Shown: positions 17,571-25,863 of the stretch, piece by piece
Numbering within the stretch: the first letter of the stretch is position 1
How the letters are laid out: each line of letters begins with the position of its first letter
Assembly (NCBI GenBank): GCA_963806455.1
Contig: CAWDXZ010000004.1
Span: 124,001 to 188,000, forward strand
DNA length: 64,000 bases
From: Bog-756 sp963806455
GTDB taxonomy: Bacteria > Actinomycetota > Acidimicrobiia > Acidimicrobiales > RAAP-2
Direction: 5' to 3'
The notes under the pieces: model-generated
What the model saw: only the letters and a program-made list of their open reading frames with translations
Database searches by the model: none
Told to the model about the DNA's origin: nothing
Position numbers and translations under genes: made by a program

Positions 17571-18329
17571 GTGACGGTCGATTACAACGGCCGCATGGCC
17601 GACGTCTACGACCGGGGCCGATCCCTGAGCGAGGCCACTGTGGGCGCATGGATGGATGCCGCCGCGCCCCATGTGCCCGAAAGTCACGGGGCCATCCTCG
17701 ACCTCGGTTCTGGAACCGGGCGATTCTCCGGGCCGCTGGTGCTCCGCTTCGGAGGACCGGTCATCGCCGTCGAACCGGCGCAGGCGATGAGAGCCCGTGC
17801 CATCGACCGGCCCGGGCGATCGGGGATCCTCGATGTGGCCGCCGTGGCCCACGCCATGCCGCTTCGACCGGGCTCGGTGCGGGCCGCATGGGCGTCCCAG
17901 GTCCTGCACCACGTCGACGACGTCGCGGCCGCCGGGGCCGAGCTGGCACGGGTGCTGACCCCAGGGGGGCGGCTCCTCGTCCGGGGCATGTACACGGCGC
18001 TGCCCGATCAGTGGCCACTCGTCCGCTTCTTCCCCGGCCTGTTGCGTGTCGGGACCAGTCGATTCCCCTCGTGGTCCAGCATCCGTGGCGGGCTCGAATC
18101 GGCAGGTCTGGTGCTGGTCGCCTCGGAGCGCATCGAGCAGGTCGTCGCCGGAGGCTTGAGCGACCTCTACGCGCGGACCAGCTACCGTGCGGACAGCGGG
18201 CTCGAGCTTCTCGACGACCAGGAATTCGACCGCGGCCTGGCGGCGCTGGCCGATGCGGCCAACAACGAGCCGCTGGAACCGGTCCGAGAGGCTTTGGACC
18301 TGTTTGTCTTCGCCAATGAGCCCGGCTGA
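17571..18329 (+). CDS. Class I SAM-dependent methyltransferase
   Basis: 252 aa. The SAM-binding motif I is ILDLGSGTGRFSGPL, the acidic end of strand beta-2 is IAVEPAQAM, and motifs around SQVLHHVDD and LARVLTPGGRLLVRGM complete a methyltransferase-11-type fold. The C-terminal half is specific and gives no substrate. GTG start, with a TAGGCT promoter element six bases upstream and no ribosome binding site, consistent with a leaderless mRNA. Confidence 0.8.
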   Translation: MTVDYNGRMADVYDRGRSLSEATVGAWMDAAAPHVPESHGAILDLGSGTGRFSGPLVLRFGGPVIAVEPAQAMRARAIDRPGRSGILDVAAVAHAMPLRPGSVRAAWASQVLHHVDDVAAAGAELARVLTPGGRLLVRGMYTALPDQWPLVRFFPGLLRVGTSRFPSWSSIRGGLESAGLVLVASERIEQVVAGGLSDLYARTSYRADSGLELLDDQEFDRGLAALADAANNEPLEPVREALDLFVFANEPG

Positions 18330-18469
18330 CTCACCGGCGGTGGGTGCCGAACGGGCGCCCCGCCGGCCGGATCTCGGTATCATCGACCTGTCATGAGCTG
18401 ACCAGACGGGGAGGGCCAGAGGGCTCCGGCTCGTGTCGACGATTCTGTTCGACGCGCAAAGGAGCCTCC

Positions 18470-19480
18470 ATGTCGATCGCATCCGCCCCGAAGATCGAGC
18501 TTCACGTCCACCTGGAGGGAGCGGTCAGGCCCTCCCTCCTGTTCGATATCGCCACTCGCAACGGCTTCGACCTGCCGGTGCGGACCGAGGCCGAGTTGGC
18601 CGACCTCTTCGAGTTCAGGGACTTCGACCATTTCCTCGCCCTCTGGATGGTCACCACACCGGCTCTCAAGACCGAGGCGGACTTCAGACGGATCGTGGTG
18701 GCCTACGCCGAGGAGGCGGTGGGCTTCGGTGCCGTCTACATCGAGGGCATCTTCACCCCGGTCGAACGGGTGGCCACCGGTGCCTCCTGGGACCAGGTCT
18801 TCTCGGGGTTCTGCGACGGGGCGGCGGAGGCGGGGGAGCGCTTCGGCGTCGACGTCCGCCTGACGCCCGACATCCCGCGCCACCTCGGTGTCGATGCCGC
18901 CATGGCGACGGCTCGACACGCCGTCAAGTACCGCGATCGGGGCGTGGTCGGCCTCGGCCTGGGTGGACCGGAGACCGCATTCCCCCCGGCTCCCTTCGAG
19001 CGGGCGTTCCGGCTGGCCAAGGAGGGCGGCATCGGATCGGTCCCCCATGCCGGCGAAGCAGCCGGTCCCGAATCGATCCGGAGCGCCATCGACGCGCTCG
19101 GGGCGGACCGGATCCGCCACGGGATCCGGGCGGTCGAGGACCGGGGACTGCTGGATGAGCTGGCGGCCCGGTCCATCGTCTGCGACGTGTGCCCGATCTC
19201 CAACGTACGGACACGAGTGGTCGATTCGCTGGAGGCCCACCCGCTGGGGCGGATGCTCGAAGCCGGGGTGCTCTGCTCGATCAGCACGGACGATCCGGCG
19301 ATGTTCGATACCGACCTCGCCCGTGACTACCGGGCGGCCGCCGCGGCCGGTTGTACCCCGGAGCGTGCCTTTGTGGCCGGGATGTCCGGCGCGCTCTGCG
19401 ACGGGCAGACCCACTCGGCCCTGGAGCGCATCCACCACGCGTTCGACTGGTCGACCGCGCCGGCGGCGGGGGAGAGCTGA
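18470..19480 (+). CDS. add: Adenosine deaminase family protein
   Basis: 336 aa amidohydrolase. Zn ligands H12 and H14 lie in IELHVHLEGA; HAGEAAG supplies a further His and the catalytic Glu; CPISN and STDDPAMF are the characteristic adenosine deaminase blocks. It should convert adenosine (or a close analogue such as aminodeoxyfutalosine) to the inosine form; sequence alone does not separate these. Start ATG 18470 follows AAAGGAG with an eight-base spacing. Convergent with cydB, 24 bases apart. Confidence 0.85.
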   Translation: MSIASAPKIELHVHLEGAVRPSLLFDIATRNGFDLPVRTEAELADLFEFRDFDHFLALWMVTTPALKTEADFRRIVVAYAEEAVGFGAVYIEGIFTPVERVATGASWDQVFSGFCDGAAEAGERFGVDVRLTPDIPRHLGVDAAMATARHAVKYRDRGVVGLGLGGPETAFPPAPFERAFRLAKEGGIGSVPHAGEAAGPESIRSAIDALGADRIRHGIRAVEDRGLLDELAARSIVCDVCPISNVRTRVVDSLEAHPLGRMLEAGVLCSISTDDPAMFDTDLARDYRAAAAAGCTPERAFVAGMSGALCDGQTHSALERIHHAFDWSTAPAAGES

Positions 19481-19504
19481 CACCGGACATCGGAGCGTCC
19501 GAAG

Positions 19505-20563
19505 TCACTCGGTCCCGGTACGGGCAGGCAGAGTGCCTGTCGCGCCGCCGGTGGGCCTGGTGCCGGCGCCCTCCGGCGGCGGGGGCCGGAGGCGGCTGCG
19601 GAAGACCCAGAAGTTCCATCCCTGGTAGGCCAGGACGACGGGAAAGAAGACGACGGCGATGACCGTCATGACCTTCAGTGTGTAGGAGGGGCTGGCCGTG
19701 TTGGCGACGGTGAGGTCGTAGGCGGCGTTGGTCGTCGACACCATCACCCGGGGGAAGAGGTCGAAGAAGATCGACCCGACGGTGGAAGCGATGGCCAGGC
19801 AGGCAGCGGTGAAGGCCCACCCCTCCGCCCTGACGACCGCCAGCCACGCTGCCGCGAACGCAGCCATCACCGCCAGGGCGTCCAACGGGTTGGGCACGAA
19901 TCCCTTGCCCAGCCCGACGTGGCTCCACGTGACGAAGGCCCACACCAGCACGGCGGCCACCCATCCGATCCGGCCCGACAGCTCGACGACCCGATCGTGG
20001 AGCTCACCGGTCGTCTTCAGGCTCAGGTAGGTGGCTCCCAGGAACAGGCACGTCACCGTGAGGGTGATGCCGGTGAACAACCCGAAGGGCACCAGCAATC
20101 CGAAGAAGCTCCCGGTGTAGTCGTGCGCCTTGTCGATGGGCAGCCCGTGGAGCAGGTCCCCGAGGGCGGTCCCCAGCAACAGGGGGACCAGTGCGCTGCC
20201 CACGGTGAGGGACCAGCTCCAGGTGGCCCTCCAGCGGGGATCGTCGACCTTGCGCTGGTACTCGAAGGACACCCCCCGGATCATCAGGCCCAGGAGCACG
20301 ACCACCAACGCCAGATAGAAGGTCGAGAACATGCTGGCGTACCACCCGGGGAAGGCGGCGAAGATGGCCGCACCACCCACGATCAGCCATACCTCGTTCC
20401 CGTCCCAGAACGGGCCGATCGAGTTGACGGCGATGCGGCGCTCGACGTCGGTTCTCCCGACGAAGGAGTGGAGCATCCCCACCCCGAAGTCGAAACCCTC
20501 GAGGACGAAGAACCCCACCCAGAACAGGGCAACGATCAAGTACCACAGGTTGCTGAGGTGCAC
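19505..20563 (-). CDS. cydB: Cytochrome bd ubiquinol oxidase subunit II
   Basis: 352 aa with about nine membrane helices. It opens with the CydB signature NLWYLIVALFWVGFFVLEGFDFGVG and DGNEVWLIVGG. CydB pairs with CydA to form a high-affinity quinol oxidase for low-oxygen respiration. GTG start preceded by GGAGGCG. Last gene of the minus-strand group cydD-cydC-cydA-cydB, nine bases after cydA. Confidence 0.95.
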   Translation of the reverse strand: MHLSNLWYLIVALFWVGFFVLEGFDFGVGMLHSFVGRTDVERRIAVNSIGPFWDGNEVWLIVGGAAIFAAFPGWYASMFSTFYLALVVVLLGLMIRGVSFEYQRKVDDPRWRATWSWSLTVGSALVPLLLGTALGDLLHGLPIDKAHDYTGSFFGLLVPFGLFTGITLTVTCLFLGATYLSLKTTGELHDRVVELSGRIGWVAAVLVWAFVTWSHVGLGKGFVPNPLDALAVMAAFAAAWLAVVRAEGWAFTAACLAIASTVGSIFFDLFPRVMVSTTNAAYDLTVANTASPSYTLKVMTVIAVVFFPVVLAYQGWNFWVFRSRLRPPPPEGAGTRPTGGATGTLPARTGTE

Positions 20564-20572
20564 GCTCGCCTC

Positions 20573-22009
20573 CTAGTACACGAGAGCCGGGAGACGGTCG
20601 CCCGGTGCCTGATCCGAAGGCTGGTCGCCGGAGTGGGGCTCCTCGTCGGGGTGGCCGCCGGTCTCCGGGTCCGGGGCGAGATGCTTCCTGCCGTAATGGA
20701 TCATCAGATAGCCGTCGGCGGCCCCCAGGCCGATGTAGAGCAGGACGAACACGGTCAGGCTGATCCAGATGTCGGTCGAGGTCACCGAGGGCGAGGTGGC
20801 GTCGGCCGTCTTCATCAGCCCCTGGACGATCCACGGCTGGCGGCCGCTCTCGGTGAGCAGCCATCCGGCCGTGTTCATCAGGAACGGGGCGACCACCACC
20901 CACGGCGCGATCCGCAGGAACCACGTGGCCCGCTCCAGCTTGTGCCGGCGGAGCTGCCAGAGGCCCCACAGCGAGAAGGCGGTGACCAGGGCGGCCAGAT
21001 AGGCCATGACCCGCATCGACCAGTACTGGATGAAGACGTTCGGGATGTAGTCGCCCGGGCCGTACTTCTTCACGTCGGCTGCCTGCAACTGGTTGAGTCC
21101 CTTGACCTCGCCGTTCAAGTGGTTGGTGGCCAGAACGGACAAGAGTCCGGGGATGGCCCATATCTGGGTCGGCGTCTGGTCGTTGTTGCCGCCGCCGATC
21201 TGGAAGATGGAGAACGAGCAGTGCGACGTGCAGGTGTTCCACTCCGCCTCGGCCGCCGCGATCTTCATCGGTTGGTAGGTCCCTTCGATCACGCCGAGCT
21301 CACTGCCCACGAAGAGGGTCATGATCACGGTGGGGAGGAGCACCACCATCGAGATGACCGCGGTCCGGCGGAACGCCTCGACTTCGCGTCGGCGCCGGAT
21401 CTGCCAGGTCGAGACGGCCAGCATGACCAGCGATCCGGTGACCAGCGATGCCAGTAGGACATGGATGTACCCCCACAGGAAGACCGGGTTGGTGAACAGA
21501 GCCCACACATCGGTCAGCACCGGCTGGTGGTGGGAATTCATGACGAAGCCCACCGGGTGCTGCATCCAGGAATTGGCCGCCATGATGAAGGCGGCCGAGA
21601 CCATGGTGGCTCCCGCCACCAGCCAGATGCACACCAGATGGACCTTCTTCGACAACCGGTCCCAGCCGAAGATCCACAGCCCGAGGAACGTCGACTCGAG
21701 GAAGAAGGCGAGCAGGCCCTCCATGGCCAGTGGGCCGCCGAAGATGTTGCCGACCACCCTCGAGTAGGTCGACCAGTTCATACCGAATTCGAATTCCTGG
21801 ACTAGGCCGGTCACCACTCCGATGGCCACGTTGATGAGCAGGAGCGTGCCGAAGAAACGGGTCAGGCGTCGGTAGACGAGGTTGTCGTTCCGGTACCAGC
21901 TGGTCTGGAGCAGGGCGACGAGAAAAGCGAGTCCGATGGTGACCGGGACGAAGAGGAAGTGGTAGATGCTGGTCGTGGCGAACTGCCACCGGGCCAGATC
22001 GGTGGTCAT
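20573..22009 (-). CDS. cydA: Cytochrome bd ubiquinol oxidase subunit I
   Basis: 478 aa. N-terminal MTTDLARWQFATTSIYHFLF contains the axial haem His, and EFEFGMNWSTYSRVVGNIFG and GRQPWIVQGLMKT are standard CydA blocks. The Q-loop is the short type. Its ATG overlaps the cydC stop (ATGA), so translation is coupled to the assembly transporter. The C-terminal 45 residues are hydrophilic and acidic. Confidence 0.95.
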   Translation of the reverse strand: MTTDLARWQFATTSIYHFLFVPVTIGLAFLVALLQTSWYRNDNLVYRRLTRFFGTLLLINVAIGVVTGLVQEFEFGMNWSTYSRVVGNIFGGPLAMEGLLAFFLESTFLGLWIFGWDRLSKKVHLVCIWLVAGATMVSAAFIMAANSWMQHPVGFVMNSHHQPVLTDVWALFTNPVFLWGYIHVLLASLVTGSLVMLAVSTWQIRRRREVEAFRRTAVISMVVLLPTVIMTLFVGSELGVIEGTYQPMKIAAAEAEWNTCTSHCSFSIFQIGGGNNDQTPTQIWAIPGLLSVLATNHLNGEVKGLNQLQAADVKKYGPGDYIPNVFIQYWSMRVMAYLAALVTAFSLWGLWQLRRHKLERATWFLRIAPWVVVAPFLMNTAGWLLTESGRQPWIVQGLMKTADATSPSVTSTDIWISLTVFVLLYIGLGAADGYLMIHYGRKHLAPDPETGGHPDEEPHSGDQPSDQAPGDRLPALVY

Positions 22010-23877
22010 GGTGTCGTGCCCCTGTTCTTCCGGGAATCCTTGAAGGCGGCCGGCTCCCTTCGCCGGTGATGGGCGTCGGCACCCCGCTGCTGGGCGGAGC
22101 CCGCCGTCCACATCTCCTCCCACCAGAGGTCCGAGTACCTCCCGCCGGCGGCGAGCAACTGGTCGTGGTTGCCCCGCTCGACCACCTTCCCGCCATCCAG
22201 CACCAAGATCTGGTCGACGGACTCGAGTCCGGTGAGCCGGTGGGTGATGAGGATGAGGGACCGACCGTCGGTGGCCCGGAGAAGGTCCGAAGTGAGGGCG
22301 TCGGCGGCGAGGGGGTCGAGGTGCTCCGTCGGCTCGTCGAGCACCAGGATCGGGAACTCGGCGAGGAGGGCCCTCGCCAGCCCGATCCTTTGCCGCTGCC
22401 CGCCCGAGAGGCGGGCGCCGTGCCGCCCGACCCTGGTCGCCAGGCCGGCGGGAAGGTCGGCGAGCCAGCCGGCCAGCCCCACCCGGTGGAGCACGTCCCG
22501 GAGCTCCCGGTCGGAGGCCTGACGCCGGCCTATCCGGAGGTTCTCGGCGATGGTGGTGTCGAACAGGTAGGCCTCCTGCCCCACCAGCCCGACGACGGTC
22601 CGGACGTCGTCGCCGGGGAAGTGGTCGAGCGCGACGCCGTTCAACCGGATCGTCCCCGCCCGGGTGGGAAGGAAGCGCACCAGGACGGCCGCCAGGGTGG
22701 ACTTCCCTGCTCCACTGGGCCCGACGACGGCCAATCGGTGGCCGGGCGGGAGGGAAAGGTCCACCCCCCTGAGCGCGGCGGCGTTGCGTCCCTCGTACCC
22801 CGCCCAGACCTGGTCGGCCTGGAGGCAGTAGGGGCCGGCTGGCAGCGGGGCAGGGGTGACCGGATCGTCGACCGGCTCCGGCGCGTCCAGTACGGCGAAG
22901 ACCCGGGCCGCCGCCTGTCGGGATCGCTGTAGGGCCTGGGTGGCGACCGGGAGCTCCACCACCAGTTCGAAGGCGGCCAGCGGGATGAGGGTGATGACGG
23001 CCAACTCGGTCCCGTCGAGTCGCCCCGAGGCGACCGCGCCGATACCGGCGATCAGGCAACCCCAGCAGGCCAGCCCGGCCAGGAGGGTGTTGAGGGCCAA
23101 GCCGACACCCGCCGTGCCGGCCGACCGCGCCGCGATGGCCGCCAGCTCGGCGTCGGCCGAAGAGATGGCGTCCAGCTGGGGACGGGCCGCTCCGAACGCC
23201 ACGAGCTCGGGCGCGCCGTCGATGAGGTCCACCACCGTCATGGCGAGAGCACCGCGGGAGTCGGCGAACCGGTTCTCCCGCCGCCGGGCGAGGACCCCGG
23301 TGAGCCACGGGACGCCGGTGCCCGACAGGCCCAGGGCCAGCGCCAGGATCATCCCGGCGGCAGGCAGCATCCACCACATGAAGGCCACGGTGGCCCCGCC
23401 GGCGATCACGGCGACGGCGAAGGGCGGGAGCACCCGGATGACCAGGTCCTGCAGCGAGTCGACATCCTGGACGACTCTGGCCAGGAGGTCGCCGCTCCTG
23501 AACTCGGAGAAGCCGGCCGGTGCCAGCTGCTCGAGACGCCGGTAGACGCGGACTCGGATGTTGGCCAGGAGACGGAAGGCGGCCCCGTGCCCGATCAGCC
23601 GCTCGCCGTAGCGGAAGAATCCGCGGGAGAGCCCGAAGAGTTGGACGGCCACAATGGCCACTCCCAGTGCCGCCTCGGTCGGATGTTGCGCCGCCCGCGA
23701 GATCAGCCAGGCAGCCGTGCCCATGAGGCCGATGGCGGCGGCCACCGCCCCGGCGCCGAGGAGCGAGGCCAGCACGATCCCACGGGCCGCCGGGCGGGCC
23801 AGGGCCAGGGTCCGACCGATCGGTGCCGCCGGCGTCCCCTCCTGACGTGCCCGTCGCTCGCCGGCCGAGGGTCTCAC
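22006..23877 (-). CDS. cydC: Cytochrome bd assembly ABC transporter, CydC-type subunit
   Basis: 623 aa: six-helix ABC exporter domain (about 20-330) and ATPase domain with Walker A GPSGAGKST, signature LSGGQRQRIGLARAL, Walker B LVLDEPTEHLD and the switch His in ITHRL. Following CydD, it is the CydC half of the heterodimer that exports reductants and, per more recent work, handles haem, needed for cytochrome bd maturation. The GTG start overlaps the cydD stop by four bases. The last 35 residues are basic and poorly conserved. Confidence 0.88.
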   Translation of the reverse strand: MRPSAGERRARQEGTPAAPIGRTLALARPAARGIVLASLLGAGAVAAAIGLMGTAAWLISRAAQHPTEAALGVAIVAVQLFGLSRGFFRYGERLIGHGAAFRLLANIRVRVYRRLEQLAPAGFSEFRSGDLLARVVQDVDSLQDLVIRVLPPFAVAVIAGGATVAFMWWMLPAAGMILALALGLSGTGVPWLTGVLARRRENRFADSRGALAMTVVDLIDGAPELVAFGAARPQLDAISSADAELAAIAARSAGTAGVGLALNTLLAGLACWGCLIAGIGAVASGRLDGTELAVITLIPLAAFELVVELPVATQALQRSRQAAARVFAVLDAPEPVDDPVTPAPLPAGPYCLQADQVWAGYEGRNAAALRGVDLSLPPGHRLAVVGPSGAGKSTLAAVLVRFLPTRAGTIRLNGVALDHFPGDDVRTVVGLVGQEAYLFDTTIAENLRIGRRQASDRELRDVLHRVGLAGWLADLPAGLATRVGRHGARLSGGQRQRIGLARALLAEFPILVLDEPTEHLDPLAADALTSDLLRATDGRSLILITHRLTGLESVDQILVLDGGKVVERGNHDQLLAAGGRYSDLWWEEMWTAGSAQQRGADAHHRRREPAAFKDSRKNRGTTP

Positions 23878-25622
23878 GGCAGCGCCACCAGGTCCGGCGC
23901 CAGGTCGATGACCCGATCGGCCAGGGCCAGCGATGACGGACGATGAGTGGCCATGATCACGGTCCGTCCCTCCATCAGCCGGCGGACGGCCCGGAGGATG
24001 ACTTCTTCCGTTTCACCGTCGAGGTTGGCGGTCGGCTCGTCAAGGAGCAGGAAGGGAGCGTCCCGCACGAAGGCACGGGCCAGGGCGACGCGCTGGCGCT
24101 CTCCGGTCGAGAGCCCGACACCACTCTCTCCCAGTGTCGCCGAAAGGCCCTCGGGGAGGCGGGCGGTGACCGGCTCCAGGCCGGCCACGGCCGCGGCATG
24201 AGCGACGTCGGCCTCGGGTGCATCCGGCCGCCCCAGCCGGATGTTGGCACCGATGGTCCGGGCGAACAGGTGGGTCCGCTGAGGCACCCATGCGATCGCC
24301 CGACGCCAAGCATCCGGGTCGAGGTCGGCCAGGTCGACGCCACCGATATCGATGCCGCCCTGGGCGATGGGGACCAAGCCGAGAAGGGCATGCAGCAATG
24401 TCGACTTGCCGGTGCCGCTGGGCCCGGTGAGCGCCACCACCTCACCCGGTTCGATGGTCAACGACAGTTCGTGCAGGGCGGGGAGGCTCCGGCCCGGGTA
24501 GGTGACCTCGAGGGCGTTCACCGAGATGGGAGCCGACGACGGGTCGGGGAAGGTGGTGCGCGTGCCGCGGACGGGGAGTGGACGCTCCAGGACCTCGAAG
24601 ACGCTTTCCGCCGCCTTCATCCCCTCGGCACTGGCGTGGTAGCTGGTTCCGAGCAGTCGCAGGGGGAGGTAGGCCTCGGGGGCGAGGATGAGAACGAACA
24701 GGGCGGTGGACAGGGAAAGGTGACCCCCGAGGAGGCGGAGTCCGACCGCCACGGCCACCAGGGCCACCGAGATGGCGGACAGCAACTCGAGGATGAGCGA
24801 GGAGAGGAACGCCACCCGCAACGTGGCCATGGTGGCTTCCCGGTAGCGGTCGGTGATCATGCGGATGACAGAGGCCTGGGCCTTGGCTCTTCCGAACACC
24901 TTGAGCGTGGGCAGGCCGGACACCACATCCAGGAAATGGCCGGCCAGGCGTTGTAACAACGAGGTCTGACGGTCCATCCGCTGCTTGGTCGATGCCCCGA
25001 CCAGGGCCATGAACAGCGGGACGAGTGGAACGGTCACGGCGATGATGAGGGCGGAGATCCAGTCGATGCCCACCACGACCAGGAGTACGGCCACGGGTAC
25101 GATCACGGCGAGGAACACTTGGGGCAGGTAGCGGGAGAAGTAGTCGTCGAGGGCGTCGACACCGCTGGTGGCCAGCACCGTCAGGTTCCCGGCGCCCTCG
25201 CGGTCCAGACCGGCCGGCCCGAGGAGCGCCACCCGCTCGACCAGTTCGGTGCGCAGGTCCGACTTGGCCGAAGCAGAGGCCCTGTCGGCGGTGCGCTCGC
25301 TGAACCAACCCAGGCCGGCCCGGGTGACGATGACCGCCAGCAGGACCACCAGCGGCGTTCGCAGGTCACCGAGCGCCCGATGCCGGATGAAGGCGCCGGA
25401 GATGACCATGGCCAGCAGCCACGCCTGGGCGATGATCAGGAGCGCGGTCAGTCCTCCCAGCACCACCGACGCCGCCAGAAAGCGCCGGGTGGCCCGGGCA
25501 TACCGGAGTAGCCGGGGATCGAACGGTCGGGAACGGGCCGGTTGAACCGCGTCACTCACCTGACGGATCCACTCTGGCGGATCGACAGCAGAGCCTCCAG
25601 GGGACGAGATCCCCCGCACCAC
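23874..25622 (-). CDS. cydD: Cytochrome bd assembly ABC transporter, CydD-type subunit
   Basis: 582 aa half-transporter with exporter domain (about 40-340) and ATPase domain: Walker A GPSGTGKST, signature LSTGERQRVALARAF (Thr in place of the usual Gly), Walker B LLLDEPTANLD, switch MATHRP. First gene of the operon, so the assembly factor is made before the oxidase subunits; in many actinobacteria the order is cydABDC or cydAB-cydDC. Start is GTG 25622 with a second GTG next to it; the first 30 residues are not conserved. Confidence 0.88.
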   Translation of the reverse strand: MVRGISSPGGSAVDPPEWIRQVSDAVQPARSRPFDPRLLRYARATRRFLAASVVLGGLTALLIIAQAWLLAMVISGAFIRHRALGDLRTPLVVLLAVIVTRAGLGWFSERTADRASASAKSDLRTELVERVALLGPAGLDREGAGNLTVLATSGVDALDDYFSRYLPQVFLAVIVPVAVLLVVVGIDWISALIIAVTVPLVPLFMALVGASTKQRMDRQTSLLQRLAGHFLDVVSGLPTLKVFGRAKAQASVIRMITDRYREATMATLRVAFLSSLILELLSAISVALVAVAVGLRLLGGHLSLSTALFVLILAPEAYLPLRLLGTSYHASAEGMKAAESVFEVLERPLPVRGTRTTFPDPSSAPISVNALEVTYPGRSLPALHELSLTIEPGEVVALTGPSGTGKSTLLHALLGLVPIAQGGIDIGGVDLADLDPDAWRRAIAWVPQRTHLFARTIGANIRLGRPDAPEADVAHAAAVAGLEPVTARLPEGLSATLGESGVGLSTGERQRVALARAFVRDAPFLLLDEPTANLDGETEEVILRAVRRLMEGRTVIMATHRPSSLALADRVIDLAPDLVALP

Positions 25623-25863
25623 AGCCCGAGCTCATCGTGTTCACCCGCACTTCGCTCCTCGTCGTCAGGGGTCTCCTTCATGATCCGCAGACGATGCCCG
25701 TGGCACTAGGGCCGAAGGTCCCACCGGGCCGGCTGATGCCCGGGCGGCGCGGCGACGATTACGTCAGGTGGCCATCAGGTCAGATAGGGTGCAGACCGTC
25801 AGCCCCAGCATCGGCCGGGAGACCTCCGGAGCCCGGGGACCGCAAACCCGAGGGGGGCTGGGA

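Noticed and set aside
25630..25650. GTGTTCACCCGC upstream of cydD (also at 50628 before proC) as a Rex operator
   Set aside because: Only a half-site resembling GTGAAC is present; the second half of the Rex palindrome is missing.
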